Positions 42,934 through 51,889 of a stretch of DNA of 64,000 nt are shown in pieces (position 1 is the first letter of the stretch; each line of letters opens with the position of its first letter). This DNA is from Streptomyces sp. Sge12 (lineage in GTDB: Bacteria; Actinomycetota; Actinomycetes; Streptomycetales; Streptomycetaceae), in the NCBI RefSeq assembly GCF_002080455.1, contig NZ_CP020555.1, positions 434,001 through 498,000 of the forward strand. The letters run 5' to 3'. Made by a program: the position numbers and the translations under genes. The notes below the pieces were generated by a model, which worked only from the letters and a program-made list of their open reading frames with translations, was not told where the DNA came from and did not search any database.

Positions 42934-44001
42934 ATGCGCCGCTTCGGAAGGACACTGGTCACCGCCGCACTGGCGGTGACCGTCGTCGGGGGGAGTGCCG
43001 GTTGGGCTTCGGGCGACAGCCAGGCGGCGGTCACCGGGCCGCCGCCCGGCACCGCCGCCTGGCGCGCCGACACGGCGGCCGGCCGGCCGCTTCCCGATCC
43101 CGCGACCGCGACACCGCTCGAGGTGGCCGCGTTCTTCGCCGGGCTGGACGACGCCGCGCGCCGGGACCTCGTACGGTCCCACCCGCTGGTGGTGGGCAAC
43201 CTGGACGGGGCTCCGCTCCCCCTGCGGTACGAGGCCAACCGGATCGCCGTCACCGCCACGGGCGAGGCGCGGTACGCCTCCCTCGCCGCGCCGGACCGGC
43301 AGATCCTGGCCTTCGACCCGCGCGGCCGGGGCCAGGTCGCCGAGGTGTTCGGGGATCTGGAACACGCACGGCACGTCTCGGTGATCGTGCCGGGTTCCGA
43401 CAACGACGCGGCCACCCACGACGCCCGGCGCAAGCCCGCCACCGGCCCGGCCGGGATGGCCCGGGCCCTGCGCGAGGCCACCGGCGGGGCGGCCGGCGGG
43501 GCCACCGGCGGCTCCACCGCCGTCGTCGCCTGGATCGGCTACACCACCCCGGTCGGCGTCGGCCTGGACGCCGCCGACGGCCGCCTCGCCCGCGCCGGTG
43601 CGGCCCGGCTCGCCCGCTTCACCGCGGGTCTCGACGCCGTCGGCGCACCCGACCCGGTGCTGTTCTGCCACAGCTACGGCTCGGTGGTGTGCGGGCTCGC
43701 CGCCCGGCACACCGACGCCACCGACATCGTGGCCCTCGGCTCCCCCGGGATGCGCGCCGGCACCGCGGCCGCCCTGCACACCGACGCCCGCGTCTGGGCC
43801 GCCCGGGGCCCCTCCGACTGGATCGCCGACGTCCCGAACGTCGAGTTCGCCGGGGTCGGCCACGGCGCCGACCCGACGTCCGCGGCCTTCGGTGCCCGCC
43901 GGGTGCCCGCCGCCGACGTCCAGGGCCACACCGGCTACTTCGCGCCCGGCACCCAGTCCTTGGCGGCCTTCGCCGCGATCGCGGAGGGAGCGGCCCGATG
44001 A
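42934..44001 (+). CDS. Secreted alpha/beta hydrolase, DUF1023 type
   Basis: Protein of 355 aa with GAGGAGAGGAG upstream and a signal peptide (LVTAALAVTVVGGSAGW). The C-terminal two thirds match DUF1023 alpha/beta hydrolases: HVSVIVPGSDND, AWIGYTTPVGVGLD, and the nucleophile elbow VLFCHSYGSVVCG with the Ser. The catalytic His is likely in GHGADP or VQGHTGYF. Substrate unknown. A CCACG/CGTGG inverted pair lies in its promoter region (42864-42879). Its TGA overlaps the acyltransferase ATG. Confidence 0.87.
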   Translation: MRRFGRTLVTAALAVTVVGGSAGWASGDSQAAVTGPPPGTAAWRADTAAGRPLPDPATATPLEVAAFFAGLDDAARRDLVRSHPLVVGNLDGAPLPLRYEANRIAVTATGEARYASLAAPDRQILAFDPRGRGQVAEVFGDLEHARHVSVIVPGSDNDAATHDARRKPATGPAGMARALREATGGAAGGATGGSTAVVAWIGYTTPVGVGLDAADGRLARAGAARLARFTAGLDAVGAPDPVLFCHSYGSVVCGLAARHTDATDIVALGSPGMRAGTAAALHTDARVWAARGPSDWIADVPNVEFAGVGHGADPTSAAFGARRVPAADVQGHTGYFAPGTQSLAAFAAIAEGAAR

Positions 44002-45230
44002 GTGCCACCGCCATGGCCCTGGCCCCGCTGCGCAAGGCTGCCTCCCGCATCGACCGCCACACCCCTGCCCACCGCGACCGGGCGATCGACGGTCTGCGCG
44101 CCCTGGCGCTGCTGGCCGTACCCACCGGCCACTGGCTGCTGGGCGGTTTCACCCTCGACGCCGACGGCGGCCTGCACAACGCCAGCCCGCTGTCGGCCCT
44201 CGGCGGGCTGGCACCCGCCAGCTGGGTGCTCCAGATGCTCGGCATCTTCTTCCTCGTCGGCGGTTACGCCTCGGCGCTCTCCTTCGGGCGCCGCACCGGG
44301 CCGGTGCGCGCCTGGCTGAAGGGCCGCGTCGTGCGGCTGGGGCGGCCGGTGCTGGGGGTCACCGCGGTGTGGGCGCTGGCCGCGCCCGTGCTGTACGCGG
44401 CCGGGGTGCCGGAGGCAACGCTGCGGACCGGGGCGACGCTGGTGATCCAACCGCTGTGGTTCGTGGGGGTGTACGTGGTGGTGACCGCACTGACCCCGTA
44501 CTGCGTGCGGGCGGCGCGGCGCCTCGGCGGTCTGTCCGCCGCCCCGCTGATCGGCACGGTCGCCGTCGTGGACTTCCTGCGCTACGGGCCGTTCGCCGAC
44601 TCCGTACCCTCCTGGCTCGCGCTGGTGAACATCCTGCCGGGCTGGCTGTTCGCGTACCAGCTCGGCGTCTGCTGGGGCGAGCGGCGGATCGGGCGGCGCG
44701 GGGCCTGGCTGCTGCTGGCGGGCGGGGCGCTGCTGTTCGCGGCGCTGCTGGCGGTCTTCCACTATCCGGCGTCGATGGTGGGCGTACCGGGTGCGGCACG
44801 GACCAACTCCCACCCGCCGTCGCTCCTGGTACTGGCCCTGGCCTCGGCGCAGTCGGGTGCGGCGATCCTGCTGCGCGAACGGCTGGCGAAGCTGCTGGCC
44901 CGGCCGGCCCTGTGGGCTCCCGTGGTCGTGATCAACCTGTCCGCCATGACGATCCTGTGCTGGCACCAGAGCGCCATGCTGGCGGCGGCCGTGCCCGGCT
45001 CGTTCGCGGGTGAACTGGCCGGGCTCACGACGGCGCCGGACGGCCCGGCCTGGATCGCGGCGCGGCTGGCCTGGATGCCGGTGTTCGCGGTGCTGTTCGT
45101 CGGGATCGCCCGGTATGCCCGGCGGTTCGAGAGCCCGCCGCGGGAGGGGCGCGGGGCGAGTGCGCTGCGCCGGACCGTGGCCGGGCTGCTGGCTGCGGGG
45201 TTCGCGGTGTTCGCGCTGGGACTGGCCTGA
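43998..45230 (+). CDS. Membrane acyltransferase (acyltransferase 3 family)
   Basis: Protein of 410 aa with about ten helices. It opens with RAIDGLRALALLAVPTGHW, the family's N-terminal motif in which the His is thought to be catalytic, and contains LQMLGIFFLVGGYASALS and LAFGRR-like basic loops. Such enzymes move acyl groups onto sugars, lipids or antibiotics across the membrane. It is coupled (ATGA) to the secreted DUF1023 hydrolase, so one may add and the other remove an acyl or ester group; that is inference. Confidence 0.87.
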   Translation: MSATAMALAPLRKAASRIDRHTPAHRDRAIDGLRALALLAVPTGHWLLGGFTLDADGGLHNASPLSALGGLAPASWVLQMLGIFFLVGGYASALSFGRRTGPVRAWLKGRVVRLGRPVLGVTAVWALAAPVLYAAGVPEATLRTGATLVIQPLWFVGVYVVVTALTPYCVRAARRLGGLSAAPLIGTVAVVDFLRYGPFADSVPSWLALVNILPGWLFAYQLGVCWGERRIGRRGAWLLLAGGALLFAALLAVFHYPASMVGVPGAARTNSHPPSLLVLALASAQSGAAILLRERLAKLLARPALWAPVVVINLSAMTILCWHQSAMLAAAVPGSFAGELAGLTTAPDGPAWIAARLAWMPVFAVLFVGIARYARRFESPPREGRGASALRRTVAGLLAAGFAVFALGLA

Positions 45231-45253
45231 GAGCCCTGGGTCCGCGCGAACGG

Positions 45254-45289
45254 CGAGAGCGCCGCTCCCTTGTGGGAGCGGCGCTCTCG
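45254..45289. terminator. Perfect 16-bp bidirectional terminator
   Basis: 45254-45269 pairs exactly with 45274-45289 around a TTGT loop, between the stops of the convergent acyltransferase and DUF350 genes. Confidence 0.88.
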
Positions 45290-45309
45290 TCACGTACGGG
45301 CGCTGCGCG

Positions 45310-45732
45310 TCAGGCGATCGAGGCGGCGACGATCGCCGCGACGGCGAGGTTGCAGGCCGCCGAGACCCAGACCGCCGGGTGGGGCTGCGGGTCGACGACG
45401 ATGGCGCCGAGCTTGCCCGGGGTCACCAGGTCGAGGACGAGGAAGGCCACCGCCATCAGGATCAGGCCGAGGACGCCGAAGGCCGCGGTGGACAGCAGGC
45501 CCTTGCCGAAGTCCGAGTACGTCGTCCAGATCGAGGTGAAGACGATGCCGCCGATGCCGAGGAGCGCGGAGCTGAGGAAGAGGGCCGCATTGCGGTTGCG
45601 CTCTTCCCAGATCTGCTTGGGAAGCTTCCCGGGCGTCAGCACGTCCACGAGGACGATGCCGAGGATCAGCAGGACCAGGCCCAGGGCGCCGTAGGCGCTG
45701 GTGCGGCCAAGTCCATTGATGATGTCGCTCAT
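45310..45732 (-). CDS. DUF350 membrane protein
   Basis: Protein of 140 aa with four helices in two repeats, each ending in the same pattern: LLILGIVLVDVLTPGKLP and LMAVAFLVLDLVTPGKLG. This internal duplication with the DxxTPGKL signature defines DUF350 (YjfL-like) proteins. They often sit beside ATP-grasp or glutathionylspermidine-synthase-like genes in other bacteria; here a divergent ATP-grasp fusion gene starts 96 bp away. Function unknown. Confidence 0.88.
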   Translation of the reverse strand: MSDIINGLGRTSAYGALGLVLLILGIVLVDVLTPGKLPKQIWEERNRNAALFLSSALLGIGGIVFTSIWTTYSDFGKGLLSTAAFGVLGLILMAVAFLVLDLVTPGKLGAIVVDPQPHPAVWVSAACNLAVAAIVAASIA

Positions 45733-45827
45733 TGAGAAGCCTGTCTCCGCGTGGGTGGGAAAGGATGTGCCGTGGGGAGGCCGAATCTATCGCACGGCCT
45801 TGACGCAGACCATGGGGAGGTCAGCAG

Positions 45828-47696
45828 ATGGTAAAGGTCAGGGCCGCGCGACCGGCCGAGGCGCAGGACCTGACCGGGCTGGTGATGCGGTCCAAGGCCC
45901 ACTGGGGGTACGACGCCGGCTTCCTGGCCGCGTGCGCGCAGGAGCTGCGGATCCGGGCCGGCGACATGACGGACCGCCGCATCGTCGTGGCCGAAAGCGA
46001 CCTGGGCGAAGTGCTCGGGGTCGCCTCCCTGGAGGGTGCTCCCCCGCTGGCGGTCCTCGGGCTGCTCTTCGTGGAGCCGTCGGCGATCGGGCGGGGCGTG
46101 GGCCGGCTCCTGTACCGGGACGTGCTGCGGCGGGCGGCGGAGCTCGGGGTGCGCCGGCTGGTGATCGACTCCGATCCCCACGCGACCGGGTTCTACCGGG
46201 CGATGGGGGCGGTCGCGAGCGGGCCGGGCGGCGCGGGCGGGCCGGGCGGCGGCCCCGAAGGCGGGTCGGCCCTGGTCCGGTTCGAGGTGGCGCCCACCCC
46301 GCTCGCCGACTGGGCGCGGGCGTGGACCGGCGGCGGACGGGCCGTGCACCTGGGCAATGTCGGTGAGTTCAACGTGCAGTTCGGCGACGCCACCCTGGAC
46401 CGTGCGCAGCGGCCCGCCCACCACTACGCCTGCCTGGCCGCCTTCTACAGCCCGTACCCGGCCGCGCTGGTGCTGCCGCGTGCGGTGCCGCGGGGCTGGA
46501 CCGAGCTGGTCTGCCGCCAGTTGGGCTGGACCGGGGTCGAGGTGTACGACGGCCTGCTGGACGGGGACGGGACCGGGGACAGGGACAGGGGCAGGGGCAG
46601 GGATCCCGGCCTCGCCGATGCCGTACGGGCCCGGCCGGCGCTGGCCGCGCTGCTGACCGGGGGCGGGCTGCCCCTCGTACCCTGGGGGCGCACCCGGCCG
46701 TTCGGGCGGCTGGCGGGCCGGCCGTGGCGGGCCGGGGAGCTCCGCTACGAGTCGAAGTCCGCGGCGCACGGGCTCTTCGCGCGGATCCTGGCGGACGGCG
46801 GCCATCCGGGGATCGTGCTCCCGCGGCAGTGGCGGGCCGACGGGCGGTGGGCGGCGGCCCGGATGCTGGCGGCCCGGACCAGGGCGGGCGAGAGCACCGT
46901 TCTGAAATCGGAGCACGGTGTCGGGGGTTCGGGCACCACGGTGCTCACCCCCGCACGCGTCCGCGCGGCGGGCGGGGCGCGGGCGGTGCTGCGCCGGCTG
47001 CCGCGCGGGCCGCTGCTGCTGGAGGAGTACGTCGGCGGCCCGGCGGACGGGACGGAGGCGACCGGGGGCCGGGGCGAGGGCGGGGGCGGGGGCCGGGGCG
47101 GCGGCCCGCGGGACCTGACGTACGACGGCTTCGTCGACGACGCGGGCCGCGTGCACGAGGTGGGCGGGGCGGTGATGGACGTGACGGACGGCTGTTACCG
47201 GGGCGCCACGGTGGGGCCCGGGGTGGTGCCCGAGTGGGCCGGCACGTCCCTTGCGGCCTTCGGGGCAGCGGTGGGGCGGGAGCTGGCGGACTGCGGCTAC
47301 CGCGGCTGGTTCGACGTGGACTTCGTCGCCGACGGGCAGGGGCGCCTCGCGCCGACCGAGACGAACCTGCGGCTGACCGGGCCGTCGATCGCCTTCATGG
47401 TGGCGGCCCGGCTCGATGTGCTGCGGGGAGCGGGGCACCTCGTACGGATCGCCGACCGGGTGGAGCTGGGGGCGCGGCTGCCCGAGGCGCAGCTGGACGA
47501 GTTGTGTGCGGCCCTGGTGCGGAGCTGCGCGGAGCTCGGGGCGGTGTTCGTCCCCGCGATCCCCACCGGGGCCTTCGAACCGGCGCCCTGGCTGGGTGTG
47601 CTGGTGGCCGCGCGCAGCAGGGAGGTGCTGGACGCGGCCGAGGCACGGGTGCGGGCCGAGGCGCTGGCCGTCGGGGCGATGTTCGGCCCGCCGTAG
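45828..47696 (+). CDS. GNAT acetyltransferase / ATP-grasp ligase fusion
   Basis: Protein of 622 aa with GGGAGG before the ATG. Residues 1-130 are a GNAT domain (IGRGVGRLLYRDVLRRA is the acetyl-CoA loop; GFYRAMGAVA near its end). A Gly-rich linker leads to a region of about 190 residues with VHLGNVGEFNVQFGD, then an ATP-grasp domain: Lys360 with the loop SEHGVGGSGT, LLLEEYVGG (399-400 Glu-Glu), and the metal site FDVDFVADG...APTETNLRLTG (Asp497, Glu511, Asn513). It resembles peptide-ligase-type (PGM1-like) ATP-grasps rather than biotin carboxylases. It should acetylate an amine and form an amide or peptide bond; substrates are unknown. Confidence 0.8.
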   Translation: MVKVRAARPAEAQDLTGLVMRSKAHWGYDAGFLAACAQELRIRAGDMTDRRIVVAESDLGEVLGVASLEGAPPLAVLGLLFVEPSAIGRGVGRLLYRDVLRRAAELGVRRLVIDSDPHATGFYRAMGAVASGPGGAGGPGGGPEGGSALVRFEVAPTPLADWARAWTGGGRAVHLGNVGEFNVQFGDATLDRAQRPAHHYACLAAFYSPYPAALVLPRAVPRGWTELVCRQLGWTGVEVYDGLLDGDGTGDRDRGRGRDPGLADAVRARPALAALLTGGGLPLVPWGRTRPFGRLAGRPWRAGELRYESKSAAHGLFARILADGGHPGIVLPRQWRADGRWAAARMLAARTRAGESTVLKSEHGVGGSGTTVLTPARVRAAGGARAVLRRLPRGPLLLEEYVGGPADGTEATGGRGEGGGGGRGGGPRDLTYDGFVDDAGRVHEVGGAVMDVTDGCYRGATVGPGVVPEWAGTSLAAFGAAVGRELADCGYRGWFDVDFVADGQGRLAPTETNLRLTGPSIAFMVAARLDVLRGAGHLVRIADRVELGARLPEAQLDELCAALVRSCAELGAVFVPAIPTGAFEPAPWLGVLVAARSREVLDAAEARVRAEALAVGAMFGPP

Positions 47697-47711
47697 CCAC
47701 CCGAACCGGGC

Positions 47712-47764
47712 CCGCCGCACGCCCGACCCGCTGTACGGCCGAACCGCCGCACGCCCGACCCGCT
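47712..47764. repeat. 21-bp direct repeat in convergent gap
   Basis: 47712-47732 and 47744-47764 are identical, 11 bp apart, between the ATP-grasp fusion gene and the adenylation-protein gene. No hairpin terminator is obvious here. Confidence 0.8.
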
Positions 47765-47778
47765 CGGTGTCGGTCCGC

Positions 47779-49851
47779 TCAGCGGTCGGTCCGGTCGTCC
47801 GCGGGGTCGTGGAAGTCGAAGGGGTCGGCGGGCCTGGCGACGACGTAGACCGCGACGACCGCGCCCGCGATCATCAGCGGTACGTTGAAGGTGTAGACGA
47901 GCGCGGCCTGCTGCGGCCAGTCCTGTTTGGCCGCCAGCCGGTAGAGGTTGTCCTGCGGCCACCAGGCCAACAGCAGGTAGGAAACCGCCAGATGGGCGGC
48001 CACCGTGAGGGAGGGTTTGCGGCGCTGACGCCGCATCCGGGCGCGCCCCCCGAACAGGAAGACCACACCGATGCCGAAGGCGAGGACCTCGAAGAGGTAG
48101 AGGACGGAGAACAGGAACGCCCAGGGCTGCGGCACTCGCGCCAGGTCGGTCGATCCGGGCCAGAGGAAATCGGTGAGGATCAGGGCTACGAAGCCCAGGA
48201 CTCCTCCGCAGCCGACCGCGCAGGAGGCCGGCATTTCTCCCGGGTTCGCGGCGCCCGCCCCGTACTTGCCGGACCCGCTCGCGGCGCCCCGGGCCGCCGC
48301 GGCGGGCAGGATGGGCAGGGGCAGGGCGTCCCGGTCCTCCCGGCCCGCCGCGTTGCGGGGCAGCGCGCGCAGCCGGATCACGGTGCGCGGGGAGTCCTCC
48401 CGGAGCACCTTGCCCGCCAGGTGGGCGCGTACCTCCTCGATGTCCGGCAGCGCGGCCCTGGCGGGCCATGTCTGTGCTTCGGGCGGCGGGGCCACGTAGG
48501 CGACCATCCGCCGCGGGCCGCGGGGGCCGTCGACCCCCTTGACGATGGCGGAGCCGATGCCGGCATGGCTGCGGAGGGCGGACTCGACGGGGTACGGGTC
48601 GAGCCGGCGGCCGTCGGGCAGGGTGATGCGGTCCCGGATCCGGCCGGCGAACTCCAGCAGCCCGTCCTCGCGGAGCAGGCCCAGGTCGCCGGTGGGTACG
48701 GCGTCGCCGCCGTCCGGCGGAGTGAGGCGGATCTCGCCGCCGCTCACCTCGACGCGGCAGCCGGGGAACGGGGTGCCGAGCAGGGAGATCTCTTCCGGGT
48801 CGTCCAACGGGTGCGGCAGTTGCGGCAGTTCGAACCAGGTGCCGATGCCCGCGCACTCGGCGAGCCCGTAGACGTTGAGCACGCGTGCGCCGGGGCGGAG
48901 CCCGGCCTGGAGCGTCGCCTGCTCGTCGAGGTAGAGCCGGTCGCCCGAGACCGCGAGCAGCCGCAGCGAGCGGCAGGCGGGGTCGGCGGCGCGGCCGCCT
49001 GACGGGGCGGCGGCTCCCGGTTCGGCGTCCTGGATGAGCAGCCGGGTGGCAACGGCCGGGTCGGTGTGCAGGACGGTGACGCGGTCGGTCCGGACGGCCG
49101 CACGGATGTCCTCCGGCTTCCAGGGCGCGCGCGGGGACAGCACGAGGGCGCCGCCCGAGCACAGGGCGCGGGTCCAGCCCGCGGCGAAGGCGGTGACGTC
49201 CGGTCCGGCCGTGATCAGGTGCCGGTCCTGCGGTGTCGGCCGGGCCACTTCGGCCCAGCTCTCGTGGGCGGCGAGGAGCAGGCCGTGACCGACGGTGACC
49301 GTGCGGGGCTCGGCCGACCCGGTGAAGAGCAGGGCCGCGGTGCGGCCGGGCGGGACGACGGTGTGCCCGGCGGGCCGGCCGGGGGGTCGGTCGGAGGGCT
49401 GTTCGGCGGCGCGGGGACCGGCGATCGGGACCCGCTCGTCGAGCCGGATCACGGGCAGGCCGCTGCCGTTGTCGAGGGCGGCGCGGTGGGCGGTGTCGGT
49501 GAGCAGGAGCACCGGTTCGGCGGCGGTGAGCTGCCGGCGCCCGGCCTGCGGGGTAGCGACGTCGATGACGGTGTAGGCCGCGCCGGCCTTGAGGACGGCG
49601 AGGAGGGCGACGACCAGTTCGCTCTGCCGGGCGGTGCCGACGGCGACGACTCCGCCGGGCGGCAGGTCGCGGTCGAGCAGGCGGTGCGCCAGCCGGTCGG
49701 CCCGCACGTCCAGTTCCCCGTAGGTGAGGTTGTCCGTGCCTGCGATGAGTGCCGTGGCCCCGGGGGTGTCCCGGGCCCACTGCTCGAAGCGGTGCAGGAC
49801 GGTGTCGGTGGTGCGCTTGCCGAAGCGTACGGACTCGGATCCCTGCGTCAT
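47779..49851 (-). CDS. Adenylation-domain protein with C-terminal membrane domain, catalytic motifs degenerate
   Basis: Protein of 690 aa. Residues 1-515 align with the AMP-binding (ANL) fold of NRPS type: LTYGELDVRADRLAHRL, LKAGAAYTVIDVATP, NVYGLAECAG (A5), PTGDLGLLREDGLLEF (A7) and GRIRDRI (A8). The phosphate-binding A3 loop is LLFTGSAEPRTVT (174-186) and has lost the TSGSTG-x-PKG residues including Lys. The A10 region is LPRNAAGREDRDAL (497-510), with the catalytic Lys replaced. Residues 548-672 form about four helices (FVALILTDFLWPG, FSVLYLFEVLAFGIGVVFLF, LAVSYLLLAWW, LMIAGAVVAVYVV). So it looks like a membrane-tethered, probably non-adenylating homologue. The gene is convergent with the ATP-grasp fusion. 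Confidence 0.8.
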   Translation of the reverse strand: MTQGSESVRFGKRTTDTVLHRFEQWARDTPGATALIAGTDNLTYGELDVRADRLAHRLLDRDLPPGGVVAVGTARQSELVVALLAVLKAGAAYTVIDVATPQAGRRQLTAAEPVLLLTDTAHRAALDNGSGLPVIRLDERVPIAGPRAAEQPSDRPPGRPAGHTVVPPGRTAALLFTGSAEPRTVTVGHGLLLAAHESWAEVARPTPQDRHLITAGPDVTAFAAGWTRALCSGGALVLSPRAPWKPEDIRAAVRTDRVTVLHTDPAVATRLLIQDAEPGAAAPSGGRAADPACRSLRLLAVSGDRLYLDEQATLQAGLRPGARVLNVYGLAECAGIGTWFELPQLPHPLDDPEEISLLGTPFPGCRVEVSGGEIRLTPPDGGDAVPTGDLGLLREDGLLEFAGRIRDRITLPDGRRLDPYPVESALRSHAGIGSAIVKGVDGPRGPRRMVAYVAPPPEAQTWPARAALPDIEEVRAHLAGKVLREDSPRTVIRLRALPRNAAGREDRDALPLPILPAAAARGAASGSGKYGAGAANPGEMPASCAVGCGGVLGFVALILTDFLWPGSTDLARVPQPWAFLFSVLYLFEVLAFGIGVVFLFGGRARMRRQRRKPSLTVAAHLAVSYLLLAWWPQDNLYRLAAKQDWPQQAALVYTFNVPLMIAGAVVAVYVVARPADPFDFHDPADDRTDR

Positions 49852-49954
49852 GAACCGATGATGCCACCGGGCACCGACAACGGGTGGGGGTCGCGAACAT
49901 CCATTTATGCGACGGCAATTGGCACCCGGCAGGGGCCGGTCCCGAACAAAGCAC

Positions 49955-49985
49955 TTGACCTCGACTTTGGTTGAGGTCCTAGCGT
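49955..49985 (+). promoter_or_regulatory. MerR-type promoter of the ABC exporter gene
   Basis: TTGACC (-35, 49955-49960) and TAGCGT (-10, 49980-49985) are 19 bp apart, the stretched spacing typical of MerR-activated promoters. The dyad GACCTCGAC-TTTG-GTTGAGGTC (49957-49978; 8 of 9 positions) fills the spacer. The ATG at 49993 follows by 7 nt with no ribosome site. No merR gene is in the window. Confidence 0.75.
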
Positions 49986-49992
49986 TTCGGCC

Positions 49993-51882
49993 ATGGACAT
50001 GGAAGTCACCGCCTGGATGTCGCTCCACAGCGCGATGAACGCCGAGCAGGACCGCCGCCCGTTCTCCCGGGCCGGCCTGCGCCGCGTCGCCGCCTTCGCC
50101 CGCCCGCACCGTCGCGGGCTCACCCTCTTCCTGCTGCTGAGCGTGGTGACCGCGCTGCTCGCGGTGGCCACACCGGTGCTCGCCAGCCGGGTCGTCACCG
50201 CCGTCGTCGACGGCCGCGACAGCGCGGCCGTCACCCGGCTCGCCGTGCTCATCGCGCTGATCGCGGTCGCGGAGGCCGGACTCGGACTGCTCACCCGCAA
50301 GCTCTCCGCCACCCTCGGCGAGGGGCTGATCCTGGACCTGCGGACCGCGGTCTTCGACCACGTGCAGCGGATGCCGGTCGCCTTCTTCACCCGGACCCGG
50401 ACGGGGGCCCTGGTCAGCAGGCTCAACAACGATGTGATCGGCGCCCAGCGGGCCTTCAGCGACACCCTGTCGGGGGTGGTCGCCAACACCGTCACCCTGG
50501 TGCTGACCCTCGTCGTCATGCTCAGCATCTCCTGGCAGATCACCCTGCTGGCGCTGGTGCTGCTGCCGGTGTTCGTCCTGCCGGCCCGCCGGATGGGCGC
50601 GCGGATGGCCGGGATGCAGCGCGAGGCCGCCGCGCTGAACTCCGCGATGAGCACCCAGATGACCGAGCGGTTCTCGGCTCCCGGCGCGACGCTGGTCAAG
50701 CTGTTCGGACGGCCCGCCGACGAGTCCGCCGAGTTCGCGGCCCGGGCGGCGCGGGTGCGCGACATCGGCATCCGTACGGCCATGGCCCAGTCGGTGTTCA
50801 TCACGGCCCTCACCCTGGTCTCGGCGCTGGCCCTCGCGCTCGTCTACGGGCTCGGCGGGTTCTACGCCCTGCGCGGCTCCCTGGACGCCGGCTCCGTCGT
50901 CGCCCTCGCCCTTCTCCTGACCCGGCTGTACGCCCCGCTGACCGCGCTCGCCGGGGCCCGCGTCGAGGTGATGAGCGCCCTGGTGAGCTTCGAGCGGGTC
51001 TTCGAGATCCTCGACCTGAAGCCGCTCATCGCGCAGAAGCCGGACGCCCGCCGGGTCCCGCAGGGGCCGGTGGCCGTGGAGTTCGACCGCGTCTCCTTCG
51101 GCTACCCGGCCGCCGAAAAGGTCTCGCTCGCCTCCCTGGAGGAGGTCGCGACCCTCGACACCCGGGGCGGTACGCAGGTGCTGCACGAGGTGTCCTTCCG
51201 CGCCGAGCCGGGTCGGATGATCGCCCTGGTCGGCTCGTCCGGCGCCGGCAAGTCGACGATCGCGCAGCTGCTGCCGCGGCTGTACGACGCCGACGCGGGC
51301 GCGGTCCGCATCGGCGGGATCGACGTACGGGACCTCACGGCCGAATCGATCCGCGAGACGCTCGGCATGGTCACCCAGGACGGGCACCTCTTCCACGAGT
51401 CGGTACGGGCCAACCTGCTGCTGGCCCGCCCGGAGGCCTCCGAGGAGGAGATCTGGGAGGCCCTGCGGCGCTCGCGGCTGGACGGGCTCGTCGCCTCGCT
51501 GCCCGACGGGCTGGACACGGTGGTCGGGGAGCGCGGTTACCGGCTGTCGGGCGGGGAGCGGCAGCGGCTGACCATCGCGCGGCTGCTGTTGGCCCGGCAG
51601 CGGGTGGTGATCCTCGACGAGGCGACGGCGCACCTGGACTCGACCTCGGAGGCCGCGGTGCAGGAAGCGCTGGGCGAGGCCCTGGCGGGCCGGACCGCGG
51701 TGGTGATCGCGCACCGGCTGTCGACCGTGCAGGCGGCGGACCAGATCCTCGTGGTGGAGGAGGGCCGGATCGTGGAACGGGGCACGCACACCGAGCTGCT
51801 GGCGGCCGGCGGGCGGTACGAGGAGCTGTACCGCACGCAGTTCGCGGTGTCGGACGGCGAGGCGCCGGTGTCGGGCGCATGA
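49993..51882 (+). CDS. ABC exporter, fused permease and ATPase
   Basis: Protein of 629 aa, a half-transporter of the MsbA/LmrA type. Six helices lie in residues about 35-330, with the coupling-region sequence VFDHVQRMPVAFFTRTRTG. The ATPase has GSSGAGKSTIAQLLPRLYD (Walker A), LSGGERQRLTIARLLL (signature) and VVILDEATAHLD (Walker B). There is a stretch of about 25 residues (residues 372-393) between the first ATPase strand and the usual VLHEVSF start that is longer than normal. It is probably leaderless and MerR-controlled, with a VOC gene 7 bp downstream, which fits drug or toxin resistance. Confidence 0.92.
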   Translation: MDMEVTAWMSLHSAMNAEQDRRPFSRAGLRRVAAFARPHRRGLTLFLLLSVVTALLAVATPVLASRVVTAVVDGRDSAAVTRLAVLIALIAVAEAGLGLLTRKLSATLGEGLILDLRTAVFDHVQRMPVAFFTRTRTGALVSRLNNDVIGAQRAFSDTLSGVVANTVTLVLTLVVMLSISWQITLLALVLLPVFVLPARRMGARMAGMQREAAALNSAMSTQMTERFSAPGATLVKLFGRPADESAEFAARAARVRDIGIRTAMAQSVFITALTLVSALALALVYGLGGFYALRGSLDAGSVVALALLLTRLYAPLTALAGARVEVMSALVSFERVFEILDLKPLIAQKPDARRVPQGPVAVEFDRVSFGYPAAEKVSLASLEEVATLDTRGGTQVLHEVSFRAEPGRMIALVGSSGAGKSTIAQLLPRLYDADAGAVRIGGIDVRDLTAESIRETLGMVTQDGHLFHESVRANLLLARPEASEEEIWEALRRSRLDGLVASLPDGLDTVVGERGYRLSGGERQRLTIARLLLARQRVVILDEATAHLDSTSEAAVQEALGEALAGRTAVVIAHRLSTVQAADQILVVEEGRIVERGTHTELLAAGGRYEELYRTQFAVSDGEAPVSGA

Positions 51883-51889
51883 TGCTGTG

